Shown piece after piece: positions 13,501-27,400 of a stretch of DNA of 64,000 nucleotides. Source of the stretch: Luzula sylvatica. Lineage: Eukaryota; Streptophyta; Magnoliopsida; Poales; Juncaceae. Numbering within the stretch: the first letter of the stretch is position 1; each line of letters begins with the position of its first letter. Below the pieces are notes generated by a model. It searched no databases and was not told the origin of the DNA. It saw only the letters and a list, made by a program, of their open reading frames with translations. The stretch is taken from positions 30,553,054 through 30,617,053 of the forward strand of contig OX326957.1 of NCBI GenBank assembly GCA_946800325.1, given 5' to 3'. The position numbers were made by a program, and so were the translations under genes.

Positions 13501-16500
13501 TTCAAAACAATCTGTTTATGCTTTGGGGAGTTCAAATAACGTATTTTTAGATCATTTGAATCGTATCTTTTACTACATAACATTTCACCAAAATTTACAA
13601 ACACTAAGAAAGTTTGTTTTTCGATTCAAAACAATCTGTTTATGCTTTGGGGAGTTCAAATAACGTATTTTTAGATCATTTGAATCGTATCTTTTACTAC
13701 ATAACATTTGACCAAAATTTACAAACACTAAGAAAGTTTGTTTTTCGATTCAAAACAATCTGTTTATGCTTTGGGGAGTTCAAATAGTGTATTTTTAGAT
13801 CATTTGAATCTTATCTTTTACTACATAACATTTCTCCAAAATTTACAAACACTAAGAAAGTTTGTTTTTCGATTCAAAACAATCTGTTTATCCTTTGGGG
13901 AGTTCAAATAACGTATTTTTAGATCATTTGAATCGTATCTTTTACTACATAACATTTGACCAAAATTTACAAACACTAAGAAAGTTTGTTTTTCGATTCT
14001 AAACAATTTGTTTATGCTTTGGGGAGTTCAAATAGCATATTTTTAGATCATTTGAATTGTATCTTTTACTACATAACATTTCACCAAAATTTACAAACAC
14101 TAAGAAAGTTTGTTTTTCGATTCAAAACAATCTGTTTATGCTTTGGGGAGTTCAAATAGCGTATTTTTAGATCATTTGAATCGTATCTTTTACTACATAA
14201 CATTTCACCAAAATTTACAAACACTAAGAAAGTTTGTTTTTCGATTCAAAACAACTTGTTTATGCTTTGGGGAGTTCAAATAACGTATTTTTAGATCATT
14301 TGAATCGTATCTTTTACTACATAACATTTCACCAAAATTTACAAACACTAAGAAAGTTTGTTTTTCGATTCAAAACAATCTGTTTATGCTTTGGGGAGTT
14401 CAAATAACGTATTTTTAGATCATTTGAATCGTATCTTTTACTACATAACATTTGACCAAAATTTACAAACACTAAGAAAGTTTGTTTTTCGATTCAAAAC
14501 AATCTGTTTATGCTTTGGGGAGTTCAAATAGCGTATTTTTAGATCATTTGAATCGTATCTTTTACTACATAACATTTCACCAAAATTTACAAACACTAAG
14601 AATGTTTGTTTTTCGATTCAAAACAATCTGTTTATCCTTTGGGGAGTTCAAATAACGTATTTTTGGATCATTTGAATCGTATCTTTTACTACATAACATT
14701 TCACCAAAATTTACAAACACTAAGAAAGTTTGTTTTTCGATTCAAAACAATCTGTTTATGCTTTGGGGAGTTCAAATAACGTATTTTTAGATCATTTGAA
14801 TCGTATCTTTTACTACATAACTTTTCACCAAAATTTACAAACACTAAGAAAGTTTGTTTTTCGTTTCAAAACAATCTGTTTATGCTTTGGGAAGTTCAAA
14901 TAACGTAATTTTAGACCATTTCAATCGTATCTTTTACTATATAACATTTCACCAAAATTTACAAACACTAAGAAAGTTTGTTTTTCGATTCTAAACAATT
15001 TGTTTATGCTTTGGGGAGTTCAAATAGCATATTTTTAGATCATTTGAATCGTATCTTTTACTACATAACATTTCACCAAAATTTACAAACACTAAGAAAG
15101 TTTGTTTTTCGATTCAAAACAATCTGTTTATCCTTTGGGGATTTCAAATAACGTATTTTTAGGTCATTTTAATCGTATCTTTTACTACATAACATTTCAC
15201 CAAAATTTACGAACACTAAGAAAGTTTGTTTTTCGATTCAAAACAATTTGTTTATGCTTTGGGGAGTTCTAAGAACATATTTTTAGATCATTTGAATCGT
15301 ATCTTTTACTACATAACATTTCACCAAAATTTACAAACACTAAGAAAGTTGGTTTTTCGATTCAAAACAATTTGTTTATGCTTTGGTGAGTTCAAATAAC
15401 GTAATTTTAGACCATTTGAATCGTATCTTTTACTACATAACATTTCACCAAAATTTACAAACACTAAGAAAGTTTGTTTTTCGATTCAAAACAACTTGTT
15501 TATGCTTTGGGGAGTTCAAATAACGTATTTTTAGATCATTTGAATCGTATCTTTTACTACATAACATTTCACCAAAATTTACAAACACTAAGAAAGTTTG
15601 TTTTTCGATTCAAAACAATCTGTTTATCCTTTGGAGAGTTTAAATAACGTATTTTTAGATCATTTGAATCGTATCTTTTACTACATAACATTTCACCAAA
15701 ATTTACGAACACTAAGAAAGTTTGTTTTTCGATTCAAAACAATTTGTTTATGCTTTGGGGAGTTCTAAGAACATATTTTTAGATCATTTGAATTGTATCT
15801 TTTACTACATAACATTTCACCAAAATTTACAAACACTAAGAAAGTTGGTTTTTCGATTCAAAACAATTTGTTTATGCTTTGGTGAGTTCATATAACGTAA
15901 TTTTAGACCATTTGAATTGTATCTTTTACTACATAACATTTCACCAAAATTTACAAACACTAAGAAAGTTTGTTTTTTGATTCAAAACAATCTGTTTATC
16001 CTTTGGGGAGTTCAAATAACGTTTTTTAGATCATTTGAATCGTATCTTTTACTACATAACATTTGACCAAAATTTACAAACACTAAGAAAGTTTGTTTTT
16101 CGATTCTAAACAATTTGTTTATGCTTTGGGGAGTTCAAATAGCGTATTTTTAGATCATTTGAATCGTATCTTTTACTACATAACATTTCACCAAAATTTA
16201 CAAACACTAAGAAAGTTTGTTTTTCGATTCAAAACAACTTGTTTATGCTTTGGGGAGTTCGAATAACGTATTTTTAGATCATTTGAATCGTATCTTTTAC
16301 TACATAACATTTCACCAAAATTTACAAACACTAAGAAAGTTTGTTCTTCGATTCAAAACAATCTGTTTATGCTTTGGGGAGTTCAAATAACGTATTTTTA
16401 GATCATTTGAATCGTATCTTTTACTACATAACATTTGACCAAAATTTACAAACACTAAGAAAGTTTGTTTTTCGATTCAAAACAATCTGTTTATGCTTTG

Positions 16501-19500
16501 GGGAGTTCAAATAGCGTATTTTTAGATCATTTGAATCGTATCTTTTACTACATAACATTTCACCAAAATTTACAAATACTAAGAATGTTTGTTTTTCGAT
16601 TCAAAACAATCTGTTTATCCTTTGGGGAGTTCAAATAACGTATTTTTAGATCATTTGAATCGTATCTTTTACTACATAACATTTCACCAAAATTTACAAA
16701 CACTAAGAAAGTTTGTTTTTCGATTCAAAACAACTTGTTTATGCTTTGGGGAGTTCAAATAACGTATTTTTAGATCATTTGAATCGTATCTTTTACTACA
16801 TAACATTTCACCAAAATTTACAAACACTAAGAAAGTTTGTTTTTCGATTCAAAACAATCTGTTTATCCTTTGGGGAGTTTAAATAACGTATTTTTAGATC
16901 ATTTGAATCGTATCTTTTACTACATAACATTTCACCAAAATTTACGAACACTAAGAAAGTTTGTTTTTCGATTCAAAACAATTTGTTTATGCTTTGGGGA
17001 GTTCTAAGAACATATTTTTAGATCATTTGAATCGTATCTTTTACTACATAACATTTCACCAAAATTTACAAATACTAAGAAAGTTGGTTTTTCGATTCAA
17101 AACAATTTGTTTATGCTTTGGTGATTTCATATAACGTATTTTTAGATCATTTGAATCGTATCTTTTACTACATAACTTTTCACCAAAATTTACAAACACT
17201 AAGAAAGTTTGTTTTTCGATTCAAAACAATCTGTTTATGCTTTGGGGAGTTCAAATAACGTATTTTTAGATCATTTGAATCGTATCTTTTACTACATAAC
17301 ATTTCACCAAAATTTACAAACACTAAGAAAGTTTGTTTTTCGATTCAAAACAATCTGTTTATGCTTTGGGGAGTTCAAATAACGTATTTTTAGATCATTT
17401 GAATCGTATCTTTTACTACATAATATTTGACCAAAATTTACAAACACTAAGAAAGTTTGTTTTTCGATTCAAAACAATCTGTTTATGCTTTGGGGAGTTC
17501 AAATAGCGTATTTTTAGATCATTTGAATCGTATCTTTTACTACATAACATTTCACCAAAATTTACAAACACTAAGAAAGTTTGTTTTTCGATTCAAAACA
17601 ATCTGTTTATCCTTTGGGGAATTCGAATAACGTATTTTTAGATCATTTGAATCGTATCTTTTACTACATAACATTTCACCAAAATTTACAAACACTAAGA
17701 AAGTTTGTTTTTCGATTCAAAACAATCTGTTTATGCTTTGGGGAGTTCAAATAACGTATTTTTAGATCATTTGAATCGTATCTTTTACTACATAACATTT
17801 GACCAAAATTTACAAACACTAAGAAAGTTTGTTTTTCGATTCAAAACAATCTGTTTATGCTTTGGGGAGTTCAAATAGCGTATTTTTAGATCATTTGAAT
17901 CGTATCTTTTACTACATAACATTTCACCAAAATTTACAAACACTAAGAATGTTTGTTTTTCGATTCAAAACAATCTGTTTATCCTTTGGGGAGTTCAAAT
18001 AACGTATTTTTAGATCATTTGAATCGTATCTTTTACTACATAACATTTCACCAAAATTAACAAACACTAAGAAAGTTTGTTTTTCGATTCAAAACAATCT
18101 GTTTATGCTTTGGGGAGTTCAAATAACGTATTTTTAGATCATTTTAATCGTATCTTTTACTACATAACTTTTCACCAAAATTTACAAACACTAAGAAAGT
18201 TTGTTTTTCGTTTCAAAACAATCTGTTTATGCTTTGGGAAGTTCAAATAACATAATTTTAGACCATTTGAATCGTATCTTTTACTATTTAACATTTCACC
18301 AAAATTTACAAACACTAAGAAAGTTTGTTTTTCGATTCTAAACAATTTGTTTATGCTTTGGGGAGTTCAAATAGCATATTTTTAGATCATTTGAATCGTA
18401 TCTTATACTACATAACATTTCACCAAAATTTACAAACACTAAGAAAGTTTGTTTTTCGATTCAAAACAATCTGTTTATCCTTTGGGGAATTCTAATAACG
18501 TATTTTTAGATCATTTGAATTGTATCTTTTACTACATAACATTTCACCAAAATTTACGAAAACTAAGAAAGTTTGTTTTTCGATTCAAAACAATTTGTTT
18601 ATGCTTTGGGGAGTTCTAAGAACATATTTTTAGATCATTTGAATCGTATCTTTTACTACATAACATTTGACCAAAATTTACAAACACTAAGAAAGTTTGT
18701 TTTTCGATTCAAAACAATCTGTTTATGCTTTGGGGAGTTCAAATAGCGTATTTTTAGATCATTTGAATCGTATCTTTTACTACATAACATTTCACCAAAA
18801 TTTACAAACACTAAGAATGTTTGTTTTTCGATTCAAAACAATCTGTTTTTCCATTGGGGAGTTCAAATAACGTATTTTTAGATCATTTGAATCGTATCTT
18901 TTACTACATAACATTTCACCAAAATTTACAAACACTAAGAAAGTTTGTTTTTCGATTCAAAACAATCTGTTTATGCTTTGGGGAGTTCAAATAACGTATT
19001 TTTAGATCATTTGAATCGTATCTTTTACTACATAACTTTTCACCAAAATTTACAAACACTAAGAAAGTTTGTTTTTCGATTCAAAACAATCTGTTTATGC
19101 TTTGGGGAGTTCAAATAACGTATTTTTAGATCATTTGAATCGTATCTTTTACTACATAACATTTGACCAAAATTTACAAACACTAAGAAAGTTTGTTTTT
19201 CGATTCAAAACAATCTGTTTATGCTTTGGGGAGTTCAAATAGCGTATTTTTAGATCATTTGAATCGTATCTTTTACTACATAACATTTCGACAAAATTTA
19301 CAAACACTAAGAAAGTTTGTTTTTCGATTCAAAACAATCTGTTTATCCTTTTGGGAGTTCAAATAACGTATTTTTAGATCATTTGAATCGTATCTTTTAC
19401 TACATAACATTTGACCAAAATTTACAAACACTAAGAAAGTTTGTTTTTCGATTCTAAACAATTTGTTTATGCTTTGGGGAGTTCAAGTAGCATATTTTTA

Positions 19501-19800
19501 GATCATTTGAATTGTATCTTTTACTACATAACATTTCACCAAAATTTACAAACACTAAGAAAGTTTGTTTTTCGATTCAAAACAATCTGTTTATGCTTTG
19601 GGGAGTTCAAATAGCGTATTTTTAGATCATTTGAATCGTATCTTTTACTACATAACATTTCACCAAAATTTACAAACACTAAGAAAGTTTGTTTTTCGAT
19701 TCAAAACAACTTGTTTATGCTTTGGGGAGTTCAAATAACGTATTTTTAGATCATTTGAATCGTATCTTTTACTACATAACATTTCACCAAAATTTACAAA
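10598..19800 (+). repeat. Higher-order block B: mosaic with 36-, 30- and 27-monomer offsets
   Basis: About 10,830-12,270 aligns with about 15,290-16,730 at 4,463 bp (36 monomers minus 1 bp), including a shared one-base deletion. GGTGATTTCATATAACG near 13,402 recurs near 17,121 at 3,719 bp (30 monomers minus 1). GGGAAGTTC near 14,889 recurs near 18,236 at 3,347 bp (27 monomers minus 1). The offset falls stepwise, as expected if the second half lost monomers after a large duplication. The TTCTAAGAACAT monomer also recurs at 12,788 and 15,268 (20 monomers). The right edge is approximate. Confidence 0.7.
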
Positions 19801-22800
19801 CACTAAGAAAGTTTGTTTTTCGATTCAAAACAATCTGTTTATGCTTTGGGGAGTTCAAATAACGTATTTTTAGATCATTTGAATCGTATCTTTTACTACA
19901 TAACATTTGACCAAAATTTACAAACACTAAGAAAGTTTGTTTTTCGATTCAAAACAATCTGTTTATGCTTTGGGGAGTTCAAATAGCGTATTTTTAGATC
20001 ATTTGAATCGTATCTATTACTACATAACATTTCACCAAAATTTACAAACACTAAGAATGTTTGTTTTTCGATTCAAAACAATCTGTTTATCCTTTGGGGA
20101 GTTCAAATAACGTATTTTTAGATCATTTGAATCGTATCTTTTCCTACATAACATTTCACCAAAATTTACAAACACTAAGAAAGTTTGTTTTTCGATTCAA
20201 AACAATCTGTTTATGCGTTGGGGAGTTCAAATAACGTATTTTTAGATCATTTGAATCGTATCTTTTACTACATAACTTTTCACCAAAATTTACAAACACT
20301 AAGAAAGTTTGTTTTTCGTTTCAAAACAATCTGTTTATGCTTTGGGAAGTTCAAATAACGTAATTTTAGACCATTTGAAACGTATCTTTTACTATATAAC
20401 ATTTCACCAAAATTTACAAACACTAAGAAAGTTTGTTTTTCGATTCTAAACAATTTGTTTATGCTTTGGGGAGTTCAAATAGCATATTTTTAGATCATTT
20501 GAATCGTATCTTTTACTACATAACATTTCACCAAAATTTACAAACACTAAGAAAGTTTGTTTTTCGATTCAAAACAATCTGTTTATGCTTTGGGGAGTTC
20601 AAATAACGTATTTTTAGATCATTTGAATCGTATCTTTTACTACATAACTTTTCACCAAAATTTACAAACACTAAGAAAGTTTGTTTTTCGATTCAAAACA
20701 ATCTGTTTATCCTTTGGGGAGTTCAAATAACGTATTTTTAGATCATTTGAATCGTATCTTTTACTACATAACATTTGACCAAAATTTACAAACACTAAGA
20801 AAGTTTGTTTTTCGATTCTAAACAATTTGTTTATGCTTTGGGGAGTTCAAATAGCGTATTTTTAGATCATTTGAATCGTATCTTTTACTACATAAGATTT
20901 CACCAAAATTTACAAACACTAAGAAAGTTTGTTTTTCGATTCAAAACAACTTGTTTATGCTTTGGGGAGTTCGAATAACGTATTTTTAGATCATTTGAAT
21001 CGTATCTTTTACTACATAACATTTCACCAAAATTTACAAACACTAAGAAAGTTTGTTTTTCGATTCAAAACAATCTGTTTATGCTTTGGGGAGTTCAAAT
21101 AACGTATTTTTAGATCATTTGAATCGTATCTTTTACTACATAACATTTGACCAAAATTTACAAACACTAAGAAAGTTTGTTTTTCGATTCAAAACAATCT
21201 GTTTATGCTTTGGGGAGTTCAAATAGCGTATTTTTAGATCATTTGAATCGTATCTTTTACTACATAACATTTCACCAAAATTTACAAACACTAAGAATGT
21301 TTGTTTTTCGATTCAAAACAATCTGTTTATCCTTTGGGGAGTTCAAATAACGTATTTTTAGATCATTTGAATCGTATCTTTTACTACATAACATTTCACC
21401 AAAATTTACAAACACTAAGAAAGTTTGTTTTTCGATTTAAAACAATCTGTTTATGCTTTGGGGAGTTCAAATAACGTATTTTTAGATCATTTGAATCGTA
21501 TCTTTTACTACATAACTTTTCACCAAAATTTACAAACACTAAGAAAGTTTGTTTTTCGTTTCAAAACAATCTGTTTATGCTTTGGGAAGTTCAAATAACG
21601 TAATTTTAGACCATTTGAATCGTATCTTTTACTATATAACATTTCACCAAAATTTACAAACACTAAGAAAGTTTGTTTTTCGATTCTAAACAATTTGTTT
21701 ATGCTTTGGGGAGTTCAAATAGCATATTTTTAGATCATTTGAATCGTATCTTTTACTACATAACATTTCACCAAAATTTACAAACACTAAGAAAGTTTGT
21801 TTTTCGATTCAAAACAATCTGTTTATCCTTTGGGGAGTTCAAATAACGTATTTTTAGATCATTTGAATCGTATCTTTTACTACATAACATTTCACCAAAA
21901 TTTATGAACACTAAGAAAGTTTGTCTTTCGATTCAAAACAATTTGTTTATGCTTTGGGGAGTTCTAAGAACATATTTTTAGATCATTTGAATCGTATCTT
22001 TTACTACATAACATTTCACCAAAATTTACAAACACTAAGAAAGTTGGTTTTTCGATTCAAAACAATTTGTTTATGCTTTGGTGAGTTCAAATAACGTAAT
22101 TTTAGACCATTTGAATCGTATCTTTTACTACATAACATTTCACCAAAATTTACAAACACTAAGAAAGTTTGTTTTTCGATTTAAAACAACTTGTTTATAC
22201 TTTGGGGAGTTCAAATAACGTATTTTTAGATCATTTGAATCGTATCTTTTACTACATAACATTTCACCAAAATTTGCAAACACTAAGAAAGTTTGTTTTT
22301 CGATTCAAAACAATCTGTTTATGCTTTGGGGAGTTCAAAGAACGTATTTTTAGATCATTTGAATCGTATCTTTTACTACATAACATTTGACCAAAATTTA
22401 CAAACACTAAGAAAGTTTGTTTTTCGATTCAAAACAATCTGTTTATGCTTTGGGGAGTACAAATAGCGTATTTTTAGATCATTTGAATCGTATCTTTTAC
22501 TACATAACATTTCACCAAAATTTACAAACACTAAGAAAGTTTGTTTTTCGATTCAAAACAATCTGTTTATGCTTTGGGGAGTTCAAAGAACGTATTTTTA
22601 GATCATTTGAATCGTATCTTTTACTACATAACATTTGACCAAAATTTACAAACACTAAGAAAGTTTATTTTTCGATTCTAAACAATTTGTTTATGCTTTG
22701 GGGAGTTCAAATAGCATATTTTTAGATCATTTGAATCGTATCTTTTACTACATAACATTTCACCAAAATTTACAAACACTAAGAAAGTTTGTTTTTCGAT

Positions 22801-25800
22801 TCAAAACAATCTGTTTATCCTTTGGGGAGTTCAAATAACGTATTTTTAGATCATTTGAATCGTATCTTTTACTACATAACATTTTACCAAAATTTACGAA
22901 CACTAAGAAAGTTTGTTTTTCGATTCAAAACAATTTGTTTATGCTTTGGGGAGTTCTAAGAACATATTTTTAGATCATTTGAATCGTATCTTTTACTACA
23001 TAACATTTCACCAAAATTTACAAACACTAAGAATGTTTGTTTTTCGATTCAAAACAATCTGTTTATGCTTTGGGGAGTTCAAATAACGTATTTTTAGATC
23101 ATTTGAATCGTATCTTTTACTACATAACATTTGACCAAAATTTACAAACACTAAGAAAGTTTGTTTTTCGATTCAAAACAATCTGTTTATGCTTTGGGGA
23201 GTACAAATAGCGTATTTTTAGATCATTTGAATCGTATCTTTTACTACATAACATTTCACCAAAATTTACAAACACTAAGAAAATTTGTTTTTCGATTCAA
23301 AACAATCTGTTTATGCTTTGGGGAGTTCAAATAACGTATTTTTAGATCATTTGAATCGTATCTTTTACTACATAACATTTGACCAAAATTTACAAACACT
23401 AAGAAAGTTTGTTTTTCGATTCAAAACAATCTGTTTATGCTTTGGGGAGTACAAATAGCGTATTTTTAGATCATTTGAATCGTATCTTTTACTACATAAC
23501 ATTTGACCAAAAGTTACAAACACTAAGAATGTTTGTTTTTCGATTCAAAACAATCTGTTTATCCTTTGGGGAGTTCAAATAACGTATTTTTAGATCATTT
23601 GAATCGTATCTTTTACTACATAACATTTCACCAAAATTTACAAACACTAAGAAAGTTTGTTTTTCGATTCAAAACAATCTGTTTATGCTTTGGGGAGTTC
23701 AAATAACGTATTTTTAGATCATTTGAATCGTATCTTTTACTACATAACTGTTCACCAAAATTTACAAACACTAAGAAAGTTTGTTTTTCGTTTCAAAACA
23801 ATCTGTTTATGCTTTGGGGAGTTCAAATAACGTATTTTTAGATCATTTGAATCGTATCTTTTACTACATAACTTGTCACCAAAATTTACAAACGCTAAGA
23901 AAGTTTGTTTTTCGATTCAAAACAATCTGTTTATGCTTTGGGGAGTTCAAATAACGTATTTTTAGATCATTTGAATCGTATCTTTTACAACATAACATTT
24001 GACCAAATTTTACAAACACTAAGAAAGTTTGTTTTTCGATTCAAAACAATCTGTTTATGCTTTGGGGAGTTCAAATAGCGTATTTTTAGATCATTTGAAT
24101 CGTATCTTTTACTACATAACATTTCACCAAAATTTACAAACACTAAGAAAGTTTGTTTTTCTATTCAAAACAATCTGTTTACCCTTTGGGGAGTTCAAAT
24201 AACGTATTTTTAGATCATTTGAATCATATCTTTTACTACATAACATTTGACCAAAATTTACAAACACTAAGAAAGTTTGTTTTTCGATTCTAAACAATTT
24301 GTTTAGGCTTTGGGGAGTTCAAATAGCATATTTTTAGATCATTTGAATCGTATCTTTTACTACATAACAATTCACCAAAATTTACAAACACTAAGAAAGT
24401 TTGTTTTTCGATTCAAAACAATCTGTTTATCCTTTGGGGAGTTCAAATAACGTATTTTTAGATCATTTGAATCGTATCTTTTACTACATAACATTTCACC
24501 AAAATTTACGAACAATAAGAAAGTTGGTTTTTCGATTCAAAACAATATGTTTATGCTTTGGGGAGTTCAAATAACGTATTTTTAGATCATTTGAACCGTA
24601 TCTTTTACTACATAACATTTGACCAAAATTTACAAACACTAAGAAAGTTGGTTTTTCGATTCAAAACAATCTGTTTATGCTTTGGGGAGTTCAAATAACG
24701 TAATTTTAGACCATTTGAATCGTATCTTTTACTACATAACATTTCACCAAAATTTACAAACACTAAGAAAGTTTGTTTTTCGATTCAAAACAACTTGTTT
24801 ATGCATTGGGGAGTTCAAATAACGTATTTTTAGATCATTTGAATCGTATCTTTTACTACATAACATTTCACCAAAATTTACAAACACTAAGAAAGTTTGT
24901 TTTTCGATTCAAAACAATCTGTTTATGCTTTGGGGAGTTCAAATAACGTATTTTTAGATCATTTGAATCGTATCTTTTACTACATAACATTTGACCAAAA
25001 TTTACAAACACTAAGATAGTTTGTTTTTCGATTCAAAACAATCTGTTTATGCTTTGGGGAGTTCAAATAGCGTATTTTTAGATCATTTGAATCGTATCTT
25101 TTACTACATAACATTTCACCAAAATTTACAAACACTAAGAAAGTTAGTTTTTCGATTCAAAACAATCTGTTTATCCTTTGGGGAGTTCAAATAACGTATT
25201 TTTAGATCATTTGAATCGTATCTTTTACTACATAACATTTGACCAAAATTTACAAACACTAAGAAAGTTTGTTTTTCGATTCTAAACAATTTGTTTTTGC
25301 TTTGGGGAGTTCAAATAGCGTATTTTTAGATCATTTGAATCGTATCTTTTACTATATAACATTTCACCAAAATTTACAAACACTAAGAAAGTTTGTTTTT
25401 CGATTCAAAACAACTTGTTTATGCTTTGGGGAGTTCTAAGAACATATTTTTAGATCATTTGAATCGTATCTTTTACTACATAACATTTCACCAAAATTTA
25501 CAAACACTAAGAAAGTTGGTTTTTCCATTCAAAACAATTTGTTTATGCTTTGGTGAGTTCAAATAACGTAATTTTAGACCATTTGAATCGTATCTTTTAC
25601 TACATAACATTTCACCAAAATTTACAAACACTAAGAAAGTTTGTTTTTCGATTTAAAACAACTTGTTTATGCTTTGGGGAGTTCAAATAACGTATTTGTA
25701 GATCATTTGAATCGTATCTTTTACTACATAACATTTCACCAAAATTTGCAAACACTAAGAAAGTTTGTTTTTCGATTCAAAACAATCTGTTTATGCTTTG

Positions 25801-27400
25801 GGGAGTTCAAAGAACGTATTTTTAGATCATTTGAATCGTATCTTTTACTACATAACATTTGACCAAAATTTACAAACACTAAGAAAGTTTGTTTTTCGAT
25901 TCAAAACAATCTGTTTATGCTTTGGGGAGTACAAATAGCGTATTTTTAGATCATTTGAATCGTATCTTTTACTACATAACATTTCACCAAAATTTACAAA
26001 CACTAAGAAAGTTTGTTTTTCGATTCAAAACAATCTGTTTATGCTTTGGGGAGTTCAAAGAACGTATTTTTAGATCATTTGAATCGTATCTTTTACTACA
26101 TAACATTTGACCAAAATTTACAAACACTAAGAAAGTTTATTTTTCGATTCTAAACAATTTGTTTATGCTTTGGGGAGTTCAAATAGCATATTTTTAGATC
26201 ATTTGAATCGTATCTTTTACTACATAACATTTCACCAAAATTTACAAACACTAAGAAAGTTTGTTTTTCGGTTCAAAACAATCTGTTTATCCTTTGGGGA
26301 GTTCAAATAACGTATTTTTAGATCATTTGAATCGTATCTTTTACTACATAACATTTCACCAAAATTTACGAACACTAAGAAAGTTTGTTTTTCGATTCAA
26401 AACAATTTGTTTATGCTTTGGGGAGTTCTAAGAACATATTTTTAGATCATTTGAATCGTATCTTTTACTACATAACATTTCACCAAAATTTACAAACACT
26501 AAGAAATTTTGTTTTTCGATTCAAAACAATCTGTTTATGCTTTGGGGAGTTCAAATAACGTATTTTTAGATCATTTTAATCGTATCTTTTACTACATAAC
26601 ATTTGACCAAAATTTACAAACACTAAGAAAGTTTGTTTTTCGATTCAAATCAATCTGTTTATGCTTTGGGGAGTACAAATAGCGTATTTTTAGATCATTT
26701 GAATCGTATCTTTTACTACATAACATTTCACCAAAATTTACAAACACAAAGAAAGTTTGTTTTTCGATTCAAAACAATCTGTTTATGCTTTGGGGAGTTC
26801 AAATAACGTATTTTTAGATCATTTGAATCGTATCTTTTACTACATAACATTTGACCAAAATTTACAAACACTAAGAAAGTTTGTTTTTCGATTCAAAACA
26901 ATCTGTTTATGCTTTGGGGAGTACAAATAGCGTATTTTTAGATCATTTGAATCGTATCTTTTACTACATAACATTTCACCAAAATTTACAAACACTAAGA
27001 ATGTTTGTTTTTCGATTCAAAACAATCTGTTTATCCTTTGGAGAGTTCAAATAACGTATTTTTAGATCATTTGAATCGTATCTTTTACTACATAACATTT
27101 GACCAAAATTTACAAACACTAAGAAAGTTTGTTTTTCGATTCAAAACAATCTGTTTATGCTTTGGGGAGTTCAAATAACGTATTTTTAGATCATTTGAAT
27201 CGTATCTTTTACTACATAACTGTTCACCAAAATTTACAAACACTAAGAAAGTTTGTTTTTCGTTTCAAAACAATCTGTTTATGCTTTGGGGAGTTCAAAT
27301 AACGTATTTTTAGATCATTTGAATCGTATCTTTTACTACATAACATTTCACCAAAATTTACAAACACTAAGAAAGTTTGTTTTTCGATTCAAAACAATCT
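19800..27400 (+). repeat. Long higher-order repeat C, copy 1 (about 61 monomers)
   Basis: The rare TATCTATTAC variant at 20011 recurs at 27575 (7,564 bp, 61 monomers), and many other rare variants recur at 7,440 bp (60 monomers). Examples are AAGAAAATTTG near 23279, ACTTGTCACC near 23871, AAACGCTAAG near 23892, GTTTAGGC near 24301 and AACAATTCACC near 24367. Private changes include GAACCG near 24595, AAGATAG near 25015 and GTATTTGTAG near 25694. Inside lie a 10-monomer subrepeat (20344/21584) and a 28-monomer subrepeat (22169/25641). The left edge is ambiguous because consensus monomers flank it. Confidence 0.85.

Noticed and set aside
22169..22390. Open frame of 73 codons (and the similar frames at 22417, 25641, 25889, 29609, 29857, 33081, 33329, 37545, 37793, 41017, 41265, 49697, 49945, 55773, 57384, 57630, 60606 and 60852)
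   Set aside because: It starts at TTG rather than ATG, crosses two monomer junctions, has low-complexity composition, and is open only because one base variant removes TAA. No domain, promoter or coding-type substitution pattern is visible.
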